Shown piece by piece: positions 1 through 7,335 of a stretch of 64,000 nucleotides of DNA. Below the pieces are notes generated by a model, which made no database searches, was not told where the DNA came from, and saw nothing but the letters and a program-made list of their open reading frames with translations. A program made the translations under genes and the position numbers. This stretch comes from an uncultured Lachnospiraceae bacterium (GTDB lineage: Bacteria > Bacillota > Clostridia > Lachnospirales > Lachnospiraceae): the NCBI GenBank assembly GCA_910587295.1, contig CAJULP010000009.1, forward strand, positions 16,798 through 80,797. Direction: 5' to 3'. Every line of letters begins with the position of its first letter. The first letter of the stretch is position 1.

Positions 1-28
1 AAAAAGCAAACCCGTACTTCCTCACTCT
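1..28 (-). pseudogene. 3' scrap of a second AAA/PD-(D/E)XK gene (continues beyond window)
   Basis: Read on the minus strand, the first bases encode Arg-Lys-Tyr-Gly-Phe-Ala-Phe, the same residues found near the C-terminus of the full AAA/PD-(D/E)XK protein at 961-2682. The DNA at 1-22 matches 1002-1023 with one mismatch. A stop codon lies a few codons upstream in the same frame and the KilA-N gene begins at 50, so only the 3' end of a paralogue can be present here. The rest lies off the window, so whether more of the copy survives downstream cannot be seen. Confidence 0.4.
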
Positions 29-49
29 CTTATTGCACAATCACATATT

Positions 50-910
50 TCATTTTTTAGAATTATAATTTTCTGCTAATTGGGGAAGATTACTCAAGCT
101 TACCGCTTCCAACGTCTGCAACTGCTGTACCGCCAACTGTCGAAGTAATTCCATTCTCTCTTTTTGTTTCTTTCCCTGATTGATCAGAACTGCATTATAA
201 CTTTCCAAATTCGCAAGAACTAATAATTGATTCAGTGTTGCCACATCCCGCATATTTCCTTTCTCAGTTGGATTCTCATCTTTCCATTGCTTTGCCGTTT
301 TTCCAAACAACACCACATTCAGCATATCTGCTTCATTGGCGTATGTATAAGCAATCTGTGCAGGAGTTAATTCTGGCGGAATCAAATTGTCCTTGATGGC
401 ATCCGTATGTATCCTGTAATTTAACTTAGAAATTTCCCTGTTCAAATTCCAGTTCAAAGATAATCGACTGTTCTCATCTGCCTTCAATCTCCTGTAATCC
501 TTCATAATATATAACTGAAATTCTGGAGAAATCCAAGTTGCAAAGGACATCGCAATATCACTATGAGCATATGTTCCTCCATATCGTCCTGCTTTTGAAA
601 CAATACCAATGGCATTCATCTGTGTGATCCACTTTGTTGGTGTCATAACAAAACGATTTAGCCCCGCCTCATTTTTAACCGCCTCGAATTGCACACGGTT
701 AAAATCCGGATTATGCAATTCTTCCCAAACACCTAAAAATTCTATTGTGTTACGATTGCGCATCCAGTTTTGAATCACAAATCTTGGGTCATCTTCATTT
801 CGATACTTTGCAATATCTGTTAATGAAATAAACTCATTTTCAAAATTTGTTGTATAGATGCCAATATCAATGCCTTTAGCATGAATAGTCTCTTTCACAA
901 TTTTAGACAT
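50..910 (-). CDS. KilA-N domain protein
   Basis: 286 aa. The N-terminal half carries the KilA-N fold: a segment with ISLTDIAKY near residue 29, a WMRNRNT segment near 49, GGTYAHSDIAMSFATWISPEF near 110-130, and a YIMKDYRRLK end. KilA-N is a DNA-binding domain common in phages and mobile DNA and often found as lone genes in clostridial chromosomes. The C-terminal half has no domain I recognise. The ATG at 910 follows AGGAGAACGGCT. The gene is visibly more AT-rich than its neighbours, which suggests transfer. It sits between the full AAA/PD-(D/E)XK gene and a 3' scrap of a similar gene. The DNA target is unknown. Confidence 0.8.
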   Translation of the reverse strand: MSKIVKETIHAKGIDIGIYTTNFENEFISLTDIAKYRNEDDPRFVIQNWMRNRNTIEFLGVWEELHNPDFNRVQFEAVKNEAGLNRFVMTPTKWITQMNAIGIVSKAGRYGGTYAHSDIAMSFATWISPEFQLYIMKDYRRLKADENSRLSLNWNLNREISKLNYRIHTDAIKDNLIPPELTPAQIAYTYANEADMLNVVLFGKTAKQWKDENPTEKGNMRDVATLNQLLVLANLESYNAVLINQGKKQKERMELLRQLAVQQLQTLEAVSLSNLPQLAENYNSKK

Positions 911-960
911 AGCCGTTCTCCTATAATCACATCATAAGTTCATTCCGCATAACTTCCTCC

Positions 961-2682
961 TCAAACTTTTCCGGCCGAACCGATCAACACCTTTTTCCCG
1001 CAAAAAGCAAACCCATACTTCCTGATCTTCTCTTCCGGAATCCCTTTTGCCTCCAGATCTGCCTGATAGTTTTTCTCCTCGATCTGCCCCAGCGCTTCCT
1101 TCACGGTATCTGACAGTTCCTTTTCATCCGGATCCTGCACCTTAAATTCTATAAGGATCGCGTCGTTTTCCTTCGAACGGGGCTCTAACATCACGTCATA
1201 CCGTCCAAAACCACTTTCCCTGTTGGAGGTGATGACATACTTATCAGCCAGTTCCACCATAAGCCCCAGCACAAACCCATGATAAAACCGCTCCGGCTTC
1301 TTTTCTGAAGGCTCCTTCCCCACATCGAAGCTGCCAAACATTTCCACCGTCACTCTGTTCATATACTTATTCATTGCTTTCAGGTCACCAAGCAAAAGCG
1401 CCTTGATAAAATCATTATAATCACTCTGCACGCTGCCAAACCATTTCCTGACCATCCCCCGGAACATCGCCCGGACCTCAAAGTTGGTCAGCTCCAGTTC
1501 ATAATCTTCCTTCCACTCACCATACTCTGTAACATGGACCTCATGCTTTTTCACCTTCAGATAACCGCTGGCCAGCAAAAGACTCCATATGGCCCTCTCG
1601 TCTCCATCCAGCGAATCGTATACGATCTGCTCATCGATCTCCGCATGGAAAGATTCTCCCTGTATCAGGCCCTCGAATATCTTTTTGACCTCCGGACTTC
1701 CTTCCCTGACCAGCTTCCCCACAAGACTGTTAGAACTGGTATTGGCCCAGTAGGTTCCCACTTTCTTTTCATCCAAAAAATTGATGATGGACCAGGGGTT
1801 GTAAATATCCTTCTTTTGGCCAAAGGTAAACCCGTCATACCAGCTTTTTACCTGCTCCTTCTGATCGGACAGGCCGTACTCCTCCAAAACCGCAAAGACT
1901 TCCTCTTCCGTGAACCCAAAACTGTCCGCATATTTTTCGGAAGTTGTCGTCACCACTTTCAAATTGTTCAAATCCGAAAAGATGGACTCTTTACTGACCC
2001 TGGTGATCCCTGTCATGATGGCCCGTTCCAGCCATGGATTGGTCTTAAAGGCGGCGTTGAACATACTTCTAAAAAAAGCAACAATCTCTTTCCAGTACCC
2101 GTTTACATAAGCTTCCTGCATTGGGGTATCGTACTCATCCAAAAAAATGAGCACCTTCTTTCCGTAGTGTTTTGCCAAAAAGCCTGACAATGCATTCAGA
2201 GAATCCACTGCCACATCGTCTTCCATATCCGCAGAAACGCTCCTGCAAAACCGTTTTTCATCTTCATTTAATTTATCACTGTCTTCCAAAAAACTATATT
2301 GATTGTATAACTCTTTTATGATGCGGCATATCTTTTTTCTGGCATACCGGTAAGAAGTTTCCTTAACCCTTGCAAAACTTAATGCAATTACAGGATAAGT
2401 TCCCTGTAAACTGCGATATCTATATTCCCCATCCGGGGATTTTTCTTCCCAGATAGAAAGCCCCTCAAACAAATCCCCCCGGCCGGCATGCTTTACGGAA
2501 AAAAAATATTCCAGCATGCTCATGGTAAGGGTCTTCCCAAAGCGGCGGGGCCTGGTGATCAGCGTCACATCATCCTTACTTTCCCACCACTTTTTGATAT
2601 ATCCTGTCTTATCTACATAAAAGCAGTCGTTTTCGATCATCTTCCCGAAGTCCTGTATCCCGATCCCTACTGTCTTTGCCAT
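961..2682 (-). CDS. AAA ATPase / PD-(D/E)XK nuclease-like protein (AAA-ATPase_like + DUF1703)
   Basis: 573 aa. The N-terminal AAA-ATPase_like domain has a P-loop variant TRPRRFGKT at about 43-51 and a Walker B LIFLDEYD near 180. The C-terminal part has GRYDVML then AILIEFKV, the D...ExK pattern of PD-(D/E)XK nucleases (DUF1703). This two-domain family is abundant and variable in gut anaerobes, often in many copies; its role is not established, and defence or mobile-element functions have been proposed. The start at 2682 follows TAGGAGAGGTT. It begins 13 bp after the gmhB-like stop, so it is probably co-transcribed with the heptose genes. No key residue is obviously missing. Confidence 0.85.
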   Translation of the reverse strand: MAKTVGIGIQDFGKMIENDCFYVDKTGYIKKWWESKDDVTLITRPRRFGKTLTMSMLEYFFSVKHAGRGDLFEGLSIWEEKSPDGEYRYRSLQGTYPVIALSFARVKETSYRYARKKICRIIKELYNQYSFLEDSDKLNEDEKRFCRSVSADMEDDVAVDSLNALSGFLAKHYGKKVLIFLDEYDTPMQEAYVNGYWKEIVAFFRSMFNAAFKTNPWLERAIMTGITRVSKESIFSDLNNLKVVTTTSEKYADSFGFTEEEVFAVLEEYGLSDQKEQVKSWYDGFTFGQKKDIYNPWSIINFLDEKKVGTYWANTSSNSLVGKLVREGSPEVKKIFEGLIQGESFHAEIDEQIVYDSLDGDERAIWSLLLASGYLKVKKHEVHVTEYGEWKEDYELELTNFEVRAMFRGMVRKWFGSVQSDYNDFIKALLLGDLKAMNKYMNRVTVEMFGSFDVGKEPSEKKPERFYHGFVLGLMVELADKYVITSNRESGFGRYDVMLEPRSKENDAILIEFKVQDPDEKELSDTVKEALGQIEEKNYQADLEAKGIPEEKIRKYGFAFCGKKVLIGSAGKV

Positions 2683-2695
2683 AACCTCTCCTATA

Positions 2696-3250
2696 TCACA
2701 ATATTTCCATCAACTCCCGCAGATCCTCCATCACATGATCCGCTGTAACTTCCCGCTCCAGCCTGGCCGTTCCATAGCCTGATTCCACTAATACCGTCTT
2801 GAGCCCCGCATTTTTCCCGGCCATAATATCCCCTGCCCGGTCACCGACCATATAAGAATGTTCCATGTCAATAGCAAACTCCCGGCAGGCTCTTTCTATC
2901 ATCCCCGTTCCCGGCTTCCGGCAGCGGCATTGCTTCCGGTAGGCTTCCACCTTCCCTTCCGGATGATGAGGACAGTAATACACCGCATCCGCTCCTGTCT
3001 GCCCTATCAGGTAAGCGTTCATTTCTTTTAATTCATCTTCCGTAAAAAGCCCTCTCGCCACACCGCTTTGATTTGTGACCACAATGGCATAGTAGCCCTT
3101 TTCATGAATCTTTCTGACACATTCCGCCGCATACGGAAAAATATTCAATTCTCCCATGCAGGTAACATAGCTCTTTTCCTCCGTAAGCACCCCGTTCCGG
3201 TCCAAAAAAACTGCCGGCTTTTTTGTCTTTTCCTGCCCTGCCGTTTCCAT
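2696..3250 (-). CDS. gmhB: HAD-IIIA phosphatase, D-glycero-D-manno-heptose bisphosphate phosphatase-like
   Basis: 184 aa, normal for GmhB. In the family it removes one phosphate from heptose 1,7-bisphosphate in nucleotide-activated heptose synthesis. Visible signatures: motif I FLDRNG at 15-20, motif II VVTNQSG, the zinc-loop pattern C-x-H...C-x-C followed by RKPGTGM, and motif IV MVGDRAGDI. Odd point: motif I is usually DxD, with the second Asp acting as general acid/base; here it is Asp17-Arg-Asn19 (AAC at 3194-3196). The enzyme may therefore be weak or inactive. It lies 1 bp downstream of the gmhA reading frame, giving the order gmhA-gmhB-AAA. The HAD family call is secure; the substrate is inferred from the neighbour. 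Confidence 0.8.
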   Translation of the reverse strand: METAGQEKTKKPAVFLDRNGVLTEEKSYVTCMGELNIFPYAAECVRKIHEKGYYAIVVTNQSGVARGLFTEDELKEMNAYLIGQTGADAVYYCPHHPEGKVEAYRKQCRCRKPGTGMIERACREFAIDMEHSYMVGDRAGDIMAGKNAGLKTVLVESGYGTARLEREVTADHVMEDLRELMEIL

Positions 3251-3251
3251 A

Positions 3252-3830
3252 TCAAAGCTTCACCCCATCCCGGTCCATAATAAGATCTACCACCTGCTGC
3301 AAGATCAGGTTGTGGATAGACTCCACAATACCATATTTATGACAGGGCACATACACATTGATATCCCCCATCCCCTTTGCCCGGTTATCCGCTCCGAAGC
3401 CTGTAAGCGTGATGGTAAAAGCCTTCTTCCCTGCCGCAACCTCTATTGCGTTAATGATATTCTTAGAATTGCCCGAACTGCTGATCGCTATCAGAAGATC
3501 TCCTTCCCGGGCCAAAAATTCCAGCGGCCTTGAAAAAATATGTTCATAGCCATAATCATTCCCCATGCAGGTAGTCACCGCATTGTCATACAAACTGTAA
3601 GTGTTCATGCCGCCATTTTTCATGAAATCCGCCGTCATATGGCTTGCGATCGCCGAACTGCCCCCGTTCCCTATGAAAAAGAGCTGAGATTTCTTTTCTT
3701 TATGGCCGGAAAAGGCATCCACCAGTAATTGGATCCCTTCGTCATAGCTTTCACATTTTCTGGAAGTTCCGGACCAAATCTCTGTCTGCTCTAATTATCT
3801 GATCAATTCACTTATATATTGATTTTTCAT
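3252..3830 (-). pseudogene. gmhA: SIS-domain phosphoheptose isomerase-like gene interrupted by an in-frame stop
   Basis: A frame of 192 residues begins with ATG at 3830 after GGGAGAAGAG, the expected length for GmhA (sedoheptulose-7-phosphate isomerase, first step of heptose synthesis). Codon 12 is TAA (3797-3795). After it the frame stays open and reads a complete SIS domain: FFIGNGGSSAIASHMTADF, then AISSSGNSKNIINA, then the C-terminal helix VESIHNLILQQVVD. The GTG at 3722 could start a 156-aa product, but it would lack the first helices and has no clear ribosome site. I call it a pseudogene or a strain-specific nonsense allele; a base-calling error is the main alternative. Confidence 0.7.
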
Positions 3831-3929
3831 CTCTTCTCCCACAATAAATCAAAATTTCATCTGGTTTCATTGTAACATAATGGAATATGTTTGACACCTG
3901 TTTTCTGTCCAAAGCTTCCATAAACCCGA

Positions 3930-3956
3930 AAGAGACAGCTTTTTAGCTGTCTCTTC
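3930..3956 (-). terminator. Hairpin terminator after the flagellin gene
   Basis: Perfect stem AGAGACAGCT / AGCTGTCTCT with a 4-nt loop, followed on the minus strand by a short TTT run. It lies about 60 bp past the flagellin stop and separates the strongly expressed flagellin from the gmhA frame. Confidence 0.7.
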
Positions 3957-4017
3957 CAATCTGTATGTATCATACATGTTTGATTCATTTACCGGTAAAT
4001 CACCCAAAATCCTGCTC

Positions 4018-5187
4018 TTACCCTAACAGGCTGAGCACGCCCTGCTTACTCTGGTTTGCCTGGGCCAGCATAGACTGTCCTGCCTGTGCAAGGATATTAT
4101 TATTGGAATATCTCACCATTTCCGTAGCCATATCCGTATCTCTGATCGCGGACTCTGCCGACGTGGTGTTCTCCACCACATTATCCAGATTGTTTATGGT
4201 ATGTTCCAGCCGGTTTTGGATAGCGCCCAAATTAGAACGGGCTTCCGACACATCGGAGATTGCGCTTTTGGCGAAAACATTCAATGCCTGAAAATAGCGG
4301 GCATCCGCAACTTTATCTAATGCCAGCGCTTCCTCGCTTCCTCCTGTGTTTCCCGTGACGACTCCTACTCCTGGTATATTGTCGGCTTTATTTGTCAGCT
4401 TTTCTTTTACCGTTTCATCCGTGATCGCGTCAAAGGAAAAGCTGTGGAAAATATTCAGGTCTTCTGCCCCTAAGAGATGGGAATGTCCCGGTGACCCCCA
4501 GGGTGGAATCGTACTCTTATCCCAATATTCCTGCTTTGCAAATGTTGTGCCGTTTCCCGGGATCCAATAAGCAACCGCTCCGGCTGGATAGGGTGCAGTG
4601 GATGGATGCGGTTTGTCCGATCCCACACACACAGGGCTGTCATTCCCCATGTGGTAAAAGAGCCCCTTGGAAAGCGCGCTTGCAATCAAGTCATTGGTGC
4701 TCATATTCCCTATGGTAATGGCGATATGCTGCCCGGCCTCCGCCCCTACCATCAGACCCTTATTCTGAAAAGTACCGTCCAAAAGGTTCTGCTCATTAAA
4801 GGTAGTTGTGGACTGCACACGGTCAATCTCGCTCATGAGCTGCCTGACTTCCTGGGTGATATAGCTCCTGTCCACGGAAGTCAATGTTCCGTTTGCCCCT
4901 TTTACCGCCAGTTCCTCCATACGCTGCAGCATGTCGTGGATCTCGTTCAATGCGCCTTCCGCCGTCTGTACACAGGAAATCCCATCCGACGCATTTGCCG
5001 AAGCCTGCGTAAGCCCTCTGATCTGACGGCGCATTTTTTCTGATATAGACAATCCAGCCGCGTCGTCTGCGGCGCGGTTGATCTTATATCCTGAAGACAG
5101 CTTTTCCGTAGATTTGGCTTGGGTCTTAGTTGTCAGCCCAAGCATGCGGTTTGAATTCATCGCTGTTAGGTTGTTCTTTACGACCAT
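4018..5187 (-). CDS. Flagellin
   Basis: 389 aa. The conserved N-terminal D0/D1 (start MVVKNNLTAMNSNRMLG; SSGYKINRAADDAAGLSISEKMR; MLQRMEELAVKGANG) and C-terminal D1/D0 (IQNRLEHTINNLDNVVENTTSAESAIRDTDMA region, ending QANQSKQGVLSLLG) flank a modest variable centre of about 170 residues. The protein is exported through the flagellar basal body and polymerises into the filament. The ATG at 5187 is chosen over an upstream in-frame codon because AAGGAGGAAA sits 4 bp before it. A near-consensus sigma-D promoter lies upstream and a hairpin terminator downstream, so it is probably a single-gene transcript. The neighbouring heptose genes could once have served its glycosylation; that is inference. Confidence 0.95.
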   Translation of the reverse strand: MVVKNNLTAMNSNRMLGLTTKTQAKSTEKLSSGYKINRAADDAAGLSISEKMRRQIRGLTQASANASDGISCVQTAEGALNEIHDMLQRMEELAVKGANGTLTSVDRSYITQEVRQLMSEIDRVQSTTTFNEQNLLDGTFQNKGLMVGAEAGQHIAITIGNMSTNDLIASALSKGLFYHMGNDSPVCVGSDKPHPSTAPYPAGAVAYWIPGNGTTFAKQEYWDKSTIPPWGSPGHSHLLGAEDLNIFHSFSFDAITDETVKEKLTNKADNIPGVGVVTGNTGGSEEALALDKVADARYFQALNVFAKSAISDVSEARSNLGAIQNRLEHTINNLDNVVENTTSAESAIRDTDMATEMVRYSNNNILAQAGQSMLAQANQSKQGVLSLLG

Positions 5188-5255
5188 AAGTTTCCTCCTT
5201 GAAATCAATATTTCTTCCCTGAAATATAAGTAGACAAATCAAGTTGTCGTATCTT

Positions 5256-5282
5256 ATATCGGCCGTATCAGAGAATAACTTA
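5256..5282 (-). promoter_or_regulatory. Sigma-D (FliA-type) promoter of flagellin
   Basis: Minus strand: TAAG at 5282-5279, 15-nt spacer, then GCCGATAT at 5263-5256, which is a perfect match to the sigma-D -10 element of flagellar late genes. It would start transcription about 60 nt before the flagellin ATG. Confidence 0.85.
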
Positions 5283-5290
5283 ACCCTGAT

Positions 5291-5425
5291 CTATCCCACA
5301 ATCCTCAACGACTGTGACGCAAGCACCGCCCACATTAAGATCATTGCCACCCATGCCAGGGTATACCCCGCTTTTACCAGGCGTTTCCTTTCGCCGCGCT
5401 TTTCTTCTCCCGTATATCCTTCCAT
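5291..5425 (-). CDS. Small single-span membrane protein (44 aa)
   Basis: The short frame opens with MEGYTGEEKRGERKRLVKAG, a charged and basic segment, followed by about 20 hydrophobic residues (YTLAWVAMILMWAVLASQ) and a short tail. This is the layout of an inside-positive single-pass membrane peptide. It fills the gap between the phased repeats/TATAAT box upstream and the flagellin promoter downstream. The ribosome site (GGAAAGAACGGAAAA) is weak, and another frame overlaps it, so the call depends mainly on the coherent transmembrane pattern. No family recognised. Confidence 0.4.
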   Translation of the reverse strand: MEGYTGEEKRGERKRLVKAGYTLAWVAMILMWAVLASQSLRIVG

Positions 5426-5476
5426 TTTTCCGTTCTTTCCATTCCATCATTTTGTTTGATCTCTTCCTACGGTTAG

Positions 5477-5482
5477 ATTATA
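5477..5482 (-). promoter_or_regulatory. TATAAT -10 box without a -35, next to phased repeats
   Basis: On the minus strand a perfect TATAAT lies just downstream of the 11-bp repeat array. The -35 position (about 5500-5505) reads GGGAAT, unlike TTGACA, and lies inside the array. That is the layout of an activator-dependent promoter serving the small membrane ORF. Confidence 0.45.
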
Positions 5483-5488
5483 AAACAC

Positions 5489-5532
5489 ACTTGCATCATA
5501 TTCCCATCATTTTTGCATCATTTTTGCATCAT
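5489..5532 (-). repeat. Four 11-bp direct repeats in exact helical phase
   Basis: Read on the minus strand the 44 bp split into ATGATGCAAAA, ATGATGCAAAA, ATGATGGGAAT and ATGATGCAAGT, with no bases between them. Eleven bp is about one helical turn, so each ATGATG faces the same side of the DNA. The array begins 20 bp after the remA stop codon and overlaps the -35 position of a TATAAT box. It is a good candidate operator for an oligomeric DNA-binding protein such as RemA. Confidence 0.75.
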
Positions 5533-5552
5533 CTTAATATGGCGGCAGGCTG

Positions 5553-5792
5553 CTATTGCTGCCCGCACCGCCCCGCAATGGTCTCCGGCAGCACCGCCGA
5601 AAGCACAATATGGTTATTTTCCATCACGATCACTGCCCGGGTACGCCGCCCCTGGGTGGCGTCGATCACCGTTCCCTGTTCCTTCCCGTTTTGGATCATC
5701 CTCTTTGCAGGTGCGGAATCCGGACTGATCACCGCGATCATTTTATACCTGTTAATGAAATTTCCAAACCCGATATTGATCAATTGTTCCAT
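5553..5792 (-). CDS. remA: DUF370 / RemA-like DNA-binding regulator
   Basis: 79 aa, the usual length. The protein shows the whole DUF370 signature: LINIGFGNFINRYKMIAVISPDSAPAKR near the N-terminus, IDATQGRRTRAVIVMENNHIVLSAVLPETI at the C-terminus. In Bacillus subtilis RemA is an oligomeric DNA-binding protein that activates biofilm matrix genes. The ATG follows GGGGAGGATCTGGTAA. In many Firmicutes a DUF370 gene sits near gmk/rpoZ; here it sits alone upstream of flagellin with an array of phased repeats just downstream, suggesting a role in the matrix/motility choice (inference). Family assignment is firm. Confidence 0.9.
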   Translation of the reverse strand: MEQLINIGFGNFINRYKMIAVISPDSAPAKRMIQNGKEQGTVIDATQGRRTRAVIVMENNHIVLSAVLPETIAGRCGQQ

Positions 5793-5826
5793 TTACCAGA
5801 TCCTCCCCTTTCTTCCTTTCCCTTAC

Positions 5827-7224
5827 TTATTCCAGGGTAAAGGACAGTAAGCTGGCATTGCCGTTTCCCCGGTAGGTCAGATAAACCGCCTGCTTTCCGT
5901 CGGGAATAGCCGCCGGAGCCTCATATTCCTCCCAGACATTGGAATTTTTCACCCTGATCACCGCCAAAGCTTCCCCATCCCAGCTTGTCTTAACTTCAAA
6001 TTCCCCGTTAGCATAACCCCGGACCTTGATCTTGATCTTTCGGACGCCATGGCATTCAAAATACTTAAAGCCTGCCGTTGCAGTATCCTGCATATTGGCA
6101 ATATATCCCGGCTCCTCATCGCCGTCCTTTCCGTCCTGCATGATCCTGGGGAATTTCTCACCTCCTACATAGACGGAAGGCCGATCCGTAAACAGATGGC
6201 AGGCAATGTAAGCGGGATATTCCCCTTTTCCTTCCAAAGGCCCGCCGTTTAACCCGCAGGATGTGATCTCAACCTGAGGGATCCTGCCATCCGGCAGGAT
6301 TTCCAATTTTTCCGCACATCCCTGCCTGCTGTACCAGGTTCCGTTGGTATGCCGATGATAGAATATATACCATTTTCCGCCAATTTCCACCATGCTGCCG
6401 TGATTATTGGCTCCATATGCCACAGGCAGCCCGGCCGGTTTGTAGGTATCTATATGCAGATCGCAATTGCTCACAAGCACGCCGCCGTATGTAAACCCTT
6501 TGGCAGGATTTTTGCTCACCGCATAGCAAAGCTCATGCATGACAATGGAAGAATAGATCAAATAATAGGTATCCCCCACCTTCCGCATGGAAGGAGCCTC
6601 AAAAAACTCGTGTCCTTCAAAACCGGTGCCTTCTCCATACTCGCAGCCCGGCGCCACAAACACCGGCGCTTCCACGATAGTCAGCATATCAGGGCCTAAT
6701 ACCGTGGCCATAGCCCCGGTCCGGGATCTATCCCCTTTTCCGCAAAACCCGGTATACAGATAGGTCCTTTCCCCTTCCGTTAAAAGTCCGGGGTCAAACT
6801 GGGGCTCATCCCCCGGTTTCTCCCCAAGGCGCGTTCCGTCCTCATAATGGACATATCCGTAAAATTCATACTGCCCCGCCGGCTCATCGCACACCGCAAC
6901 AGACACCACGGACACATGATCAAGGACATAGTAAAGATAATATCTGCCGTCCGGCCCAACCGTCACATCCGGCGCATAAAGGCACATTTTACCGTCTTGG
7001 TTTAAAGGATCCTCATTCCTTGGGTAGATCACCCCTTCATACCGCCAGTTTCCCAGATCATCTATGGGAGCGGACCAGCACACATAATCCCCCATGCAGA
7101 ACACATATCCATTATAAAAATCATGGGAGCCGTAAACATAAACCCTGTCGCCAAACACATAAGGCTCCCCGTCCGGAATGTACTCCCAGGAGGGAAGATA
7201 GGGGTTGAACGCTTGTTTTTTCAT
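5827..7224 (-). CDS. Family 43 glycoside hydrolase with C-terminal CBM6-like domain
   Basis: 465 aa from the ATG at 7224 (a TTG two codons earlier is less well spaced from AAAGGTGG). The N-terminal five-blade propeller has the GH43 pattern: a base Asp region IPDGEPYVFGDR, the APDVTV segment with the pKa-modulating Asp, and the acid Glu in FFEAPSMRK. The last ~130 residues (KYFECHGVRKIKIKVRGYANG to LLSFTLE) look like a CBM6 beta-sandwich. The family removes arabinose or xylose from plant polysaccharides. No signal peptide is seen, so it likely acts in the cytosol on imported oligosaccharides. It is the last gene of the minus-strand utilisation operon. Exact linkage unknown. Confidence 0.85.
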   Translation of the reverse strand: MKKQAFNPYLPSWEYIPDGEPYVFGDRVYVYGSHDFYNGYVFCMGDYVCWSAPIDDLGNWRYEGVIYPRNEDPLNQDGKMCLYAPDVTVGPDGRYYLYYVLDHVSVVSVAVCDEPAGQYEFYGYVHYEDGTRLGEKPGDEPQFDPGLLTEGERTYLYTGFCGKGDRSRTGAMATVLGPDMLTIVEAPVFVAPGCEYGEGTGFEGHEFFEAPSMRKVGDTYYLIYSSIVMHELCYAVSKNPAKGFTYGGVLVSNCDLHIDTYKPAGLPVAYGANNHGSMVEIGGKWYIFYHRHTNGTWYSRQGCAEKLEILPDGRIPQVEITSCGLNGGPLEGKGEYPAYIACHLFTDRPSVYVGGEKFPRIMQDGKDGDEEPGYIANMQDTATAGFKYFECHGVRKIKIKVRGYANGEFEVKTSWDGEALAVIRVKNSNVWEEYEAPAAIPDGKQAVYLTYRGNGNASLLSFTLE

Positions 7225-7293
7225 TATCAATATCCACCTTTCCGCTTTACCTTCTTAAAAAAATTATATTTGTGCCCTTAAGCCATGTCAAGG

Positions 7294-7318
7294 AAAAAGC
7301 GCCACCATAAAGTGACGC
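7294..7318 (-). terminator. Intrinsic terminator between two glycosidase genes
   Basis: Minus-strand stem GCGTCAC / GTGGCGC (one G-T pair), loop TTTATG, then TTTTT. It follows the stop of the gene at 7336-8745 by about 20 bp and would reduce read-through into the GH43 gene. Confidence 0.7.
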
Positions 7319-7335
7319 CAAAATTATTTCCTGTA

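Noticed and set aside
50..910. Prophage remnant
   Set aside because: KilA-N is phage-associated, but no integrase, capsid, terminase or att-like repeat lies nearby.
1534..2187. 217-aa plus-strand frame inside the AAA/PD-(D/E)XK gene
   Set aside because: The minus-strand product has full domain motifs; the plus frame has none.
5314..5850. 178-aa plus-strand frame opposite remA
   Set aside because: It overlaps the DUF370 protein, which is unmistakable, and has no ribosome site.
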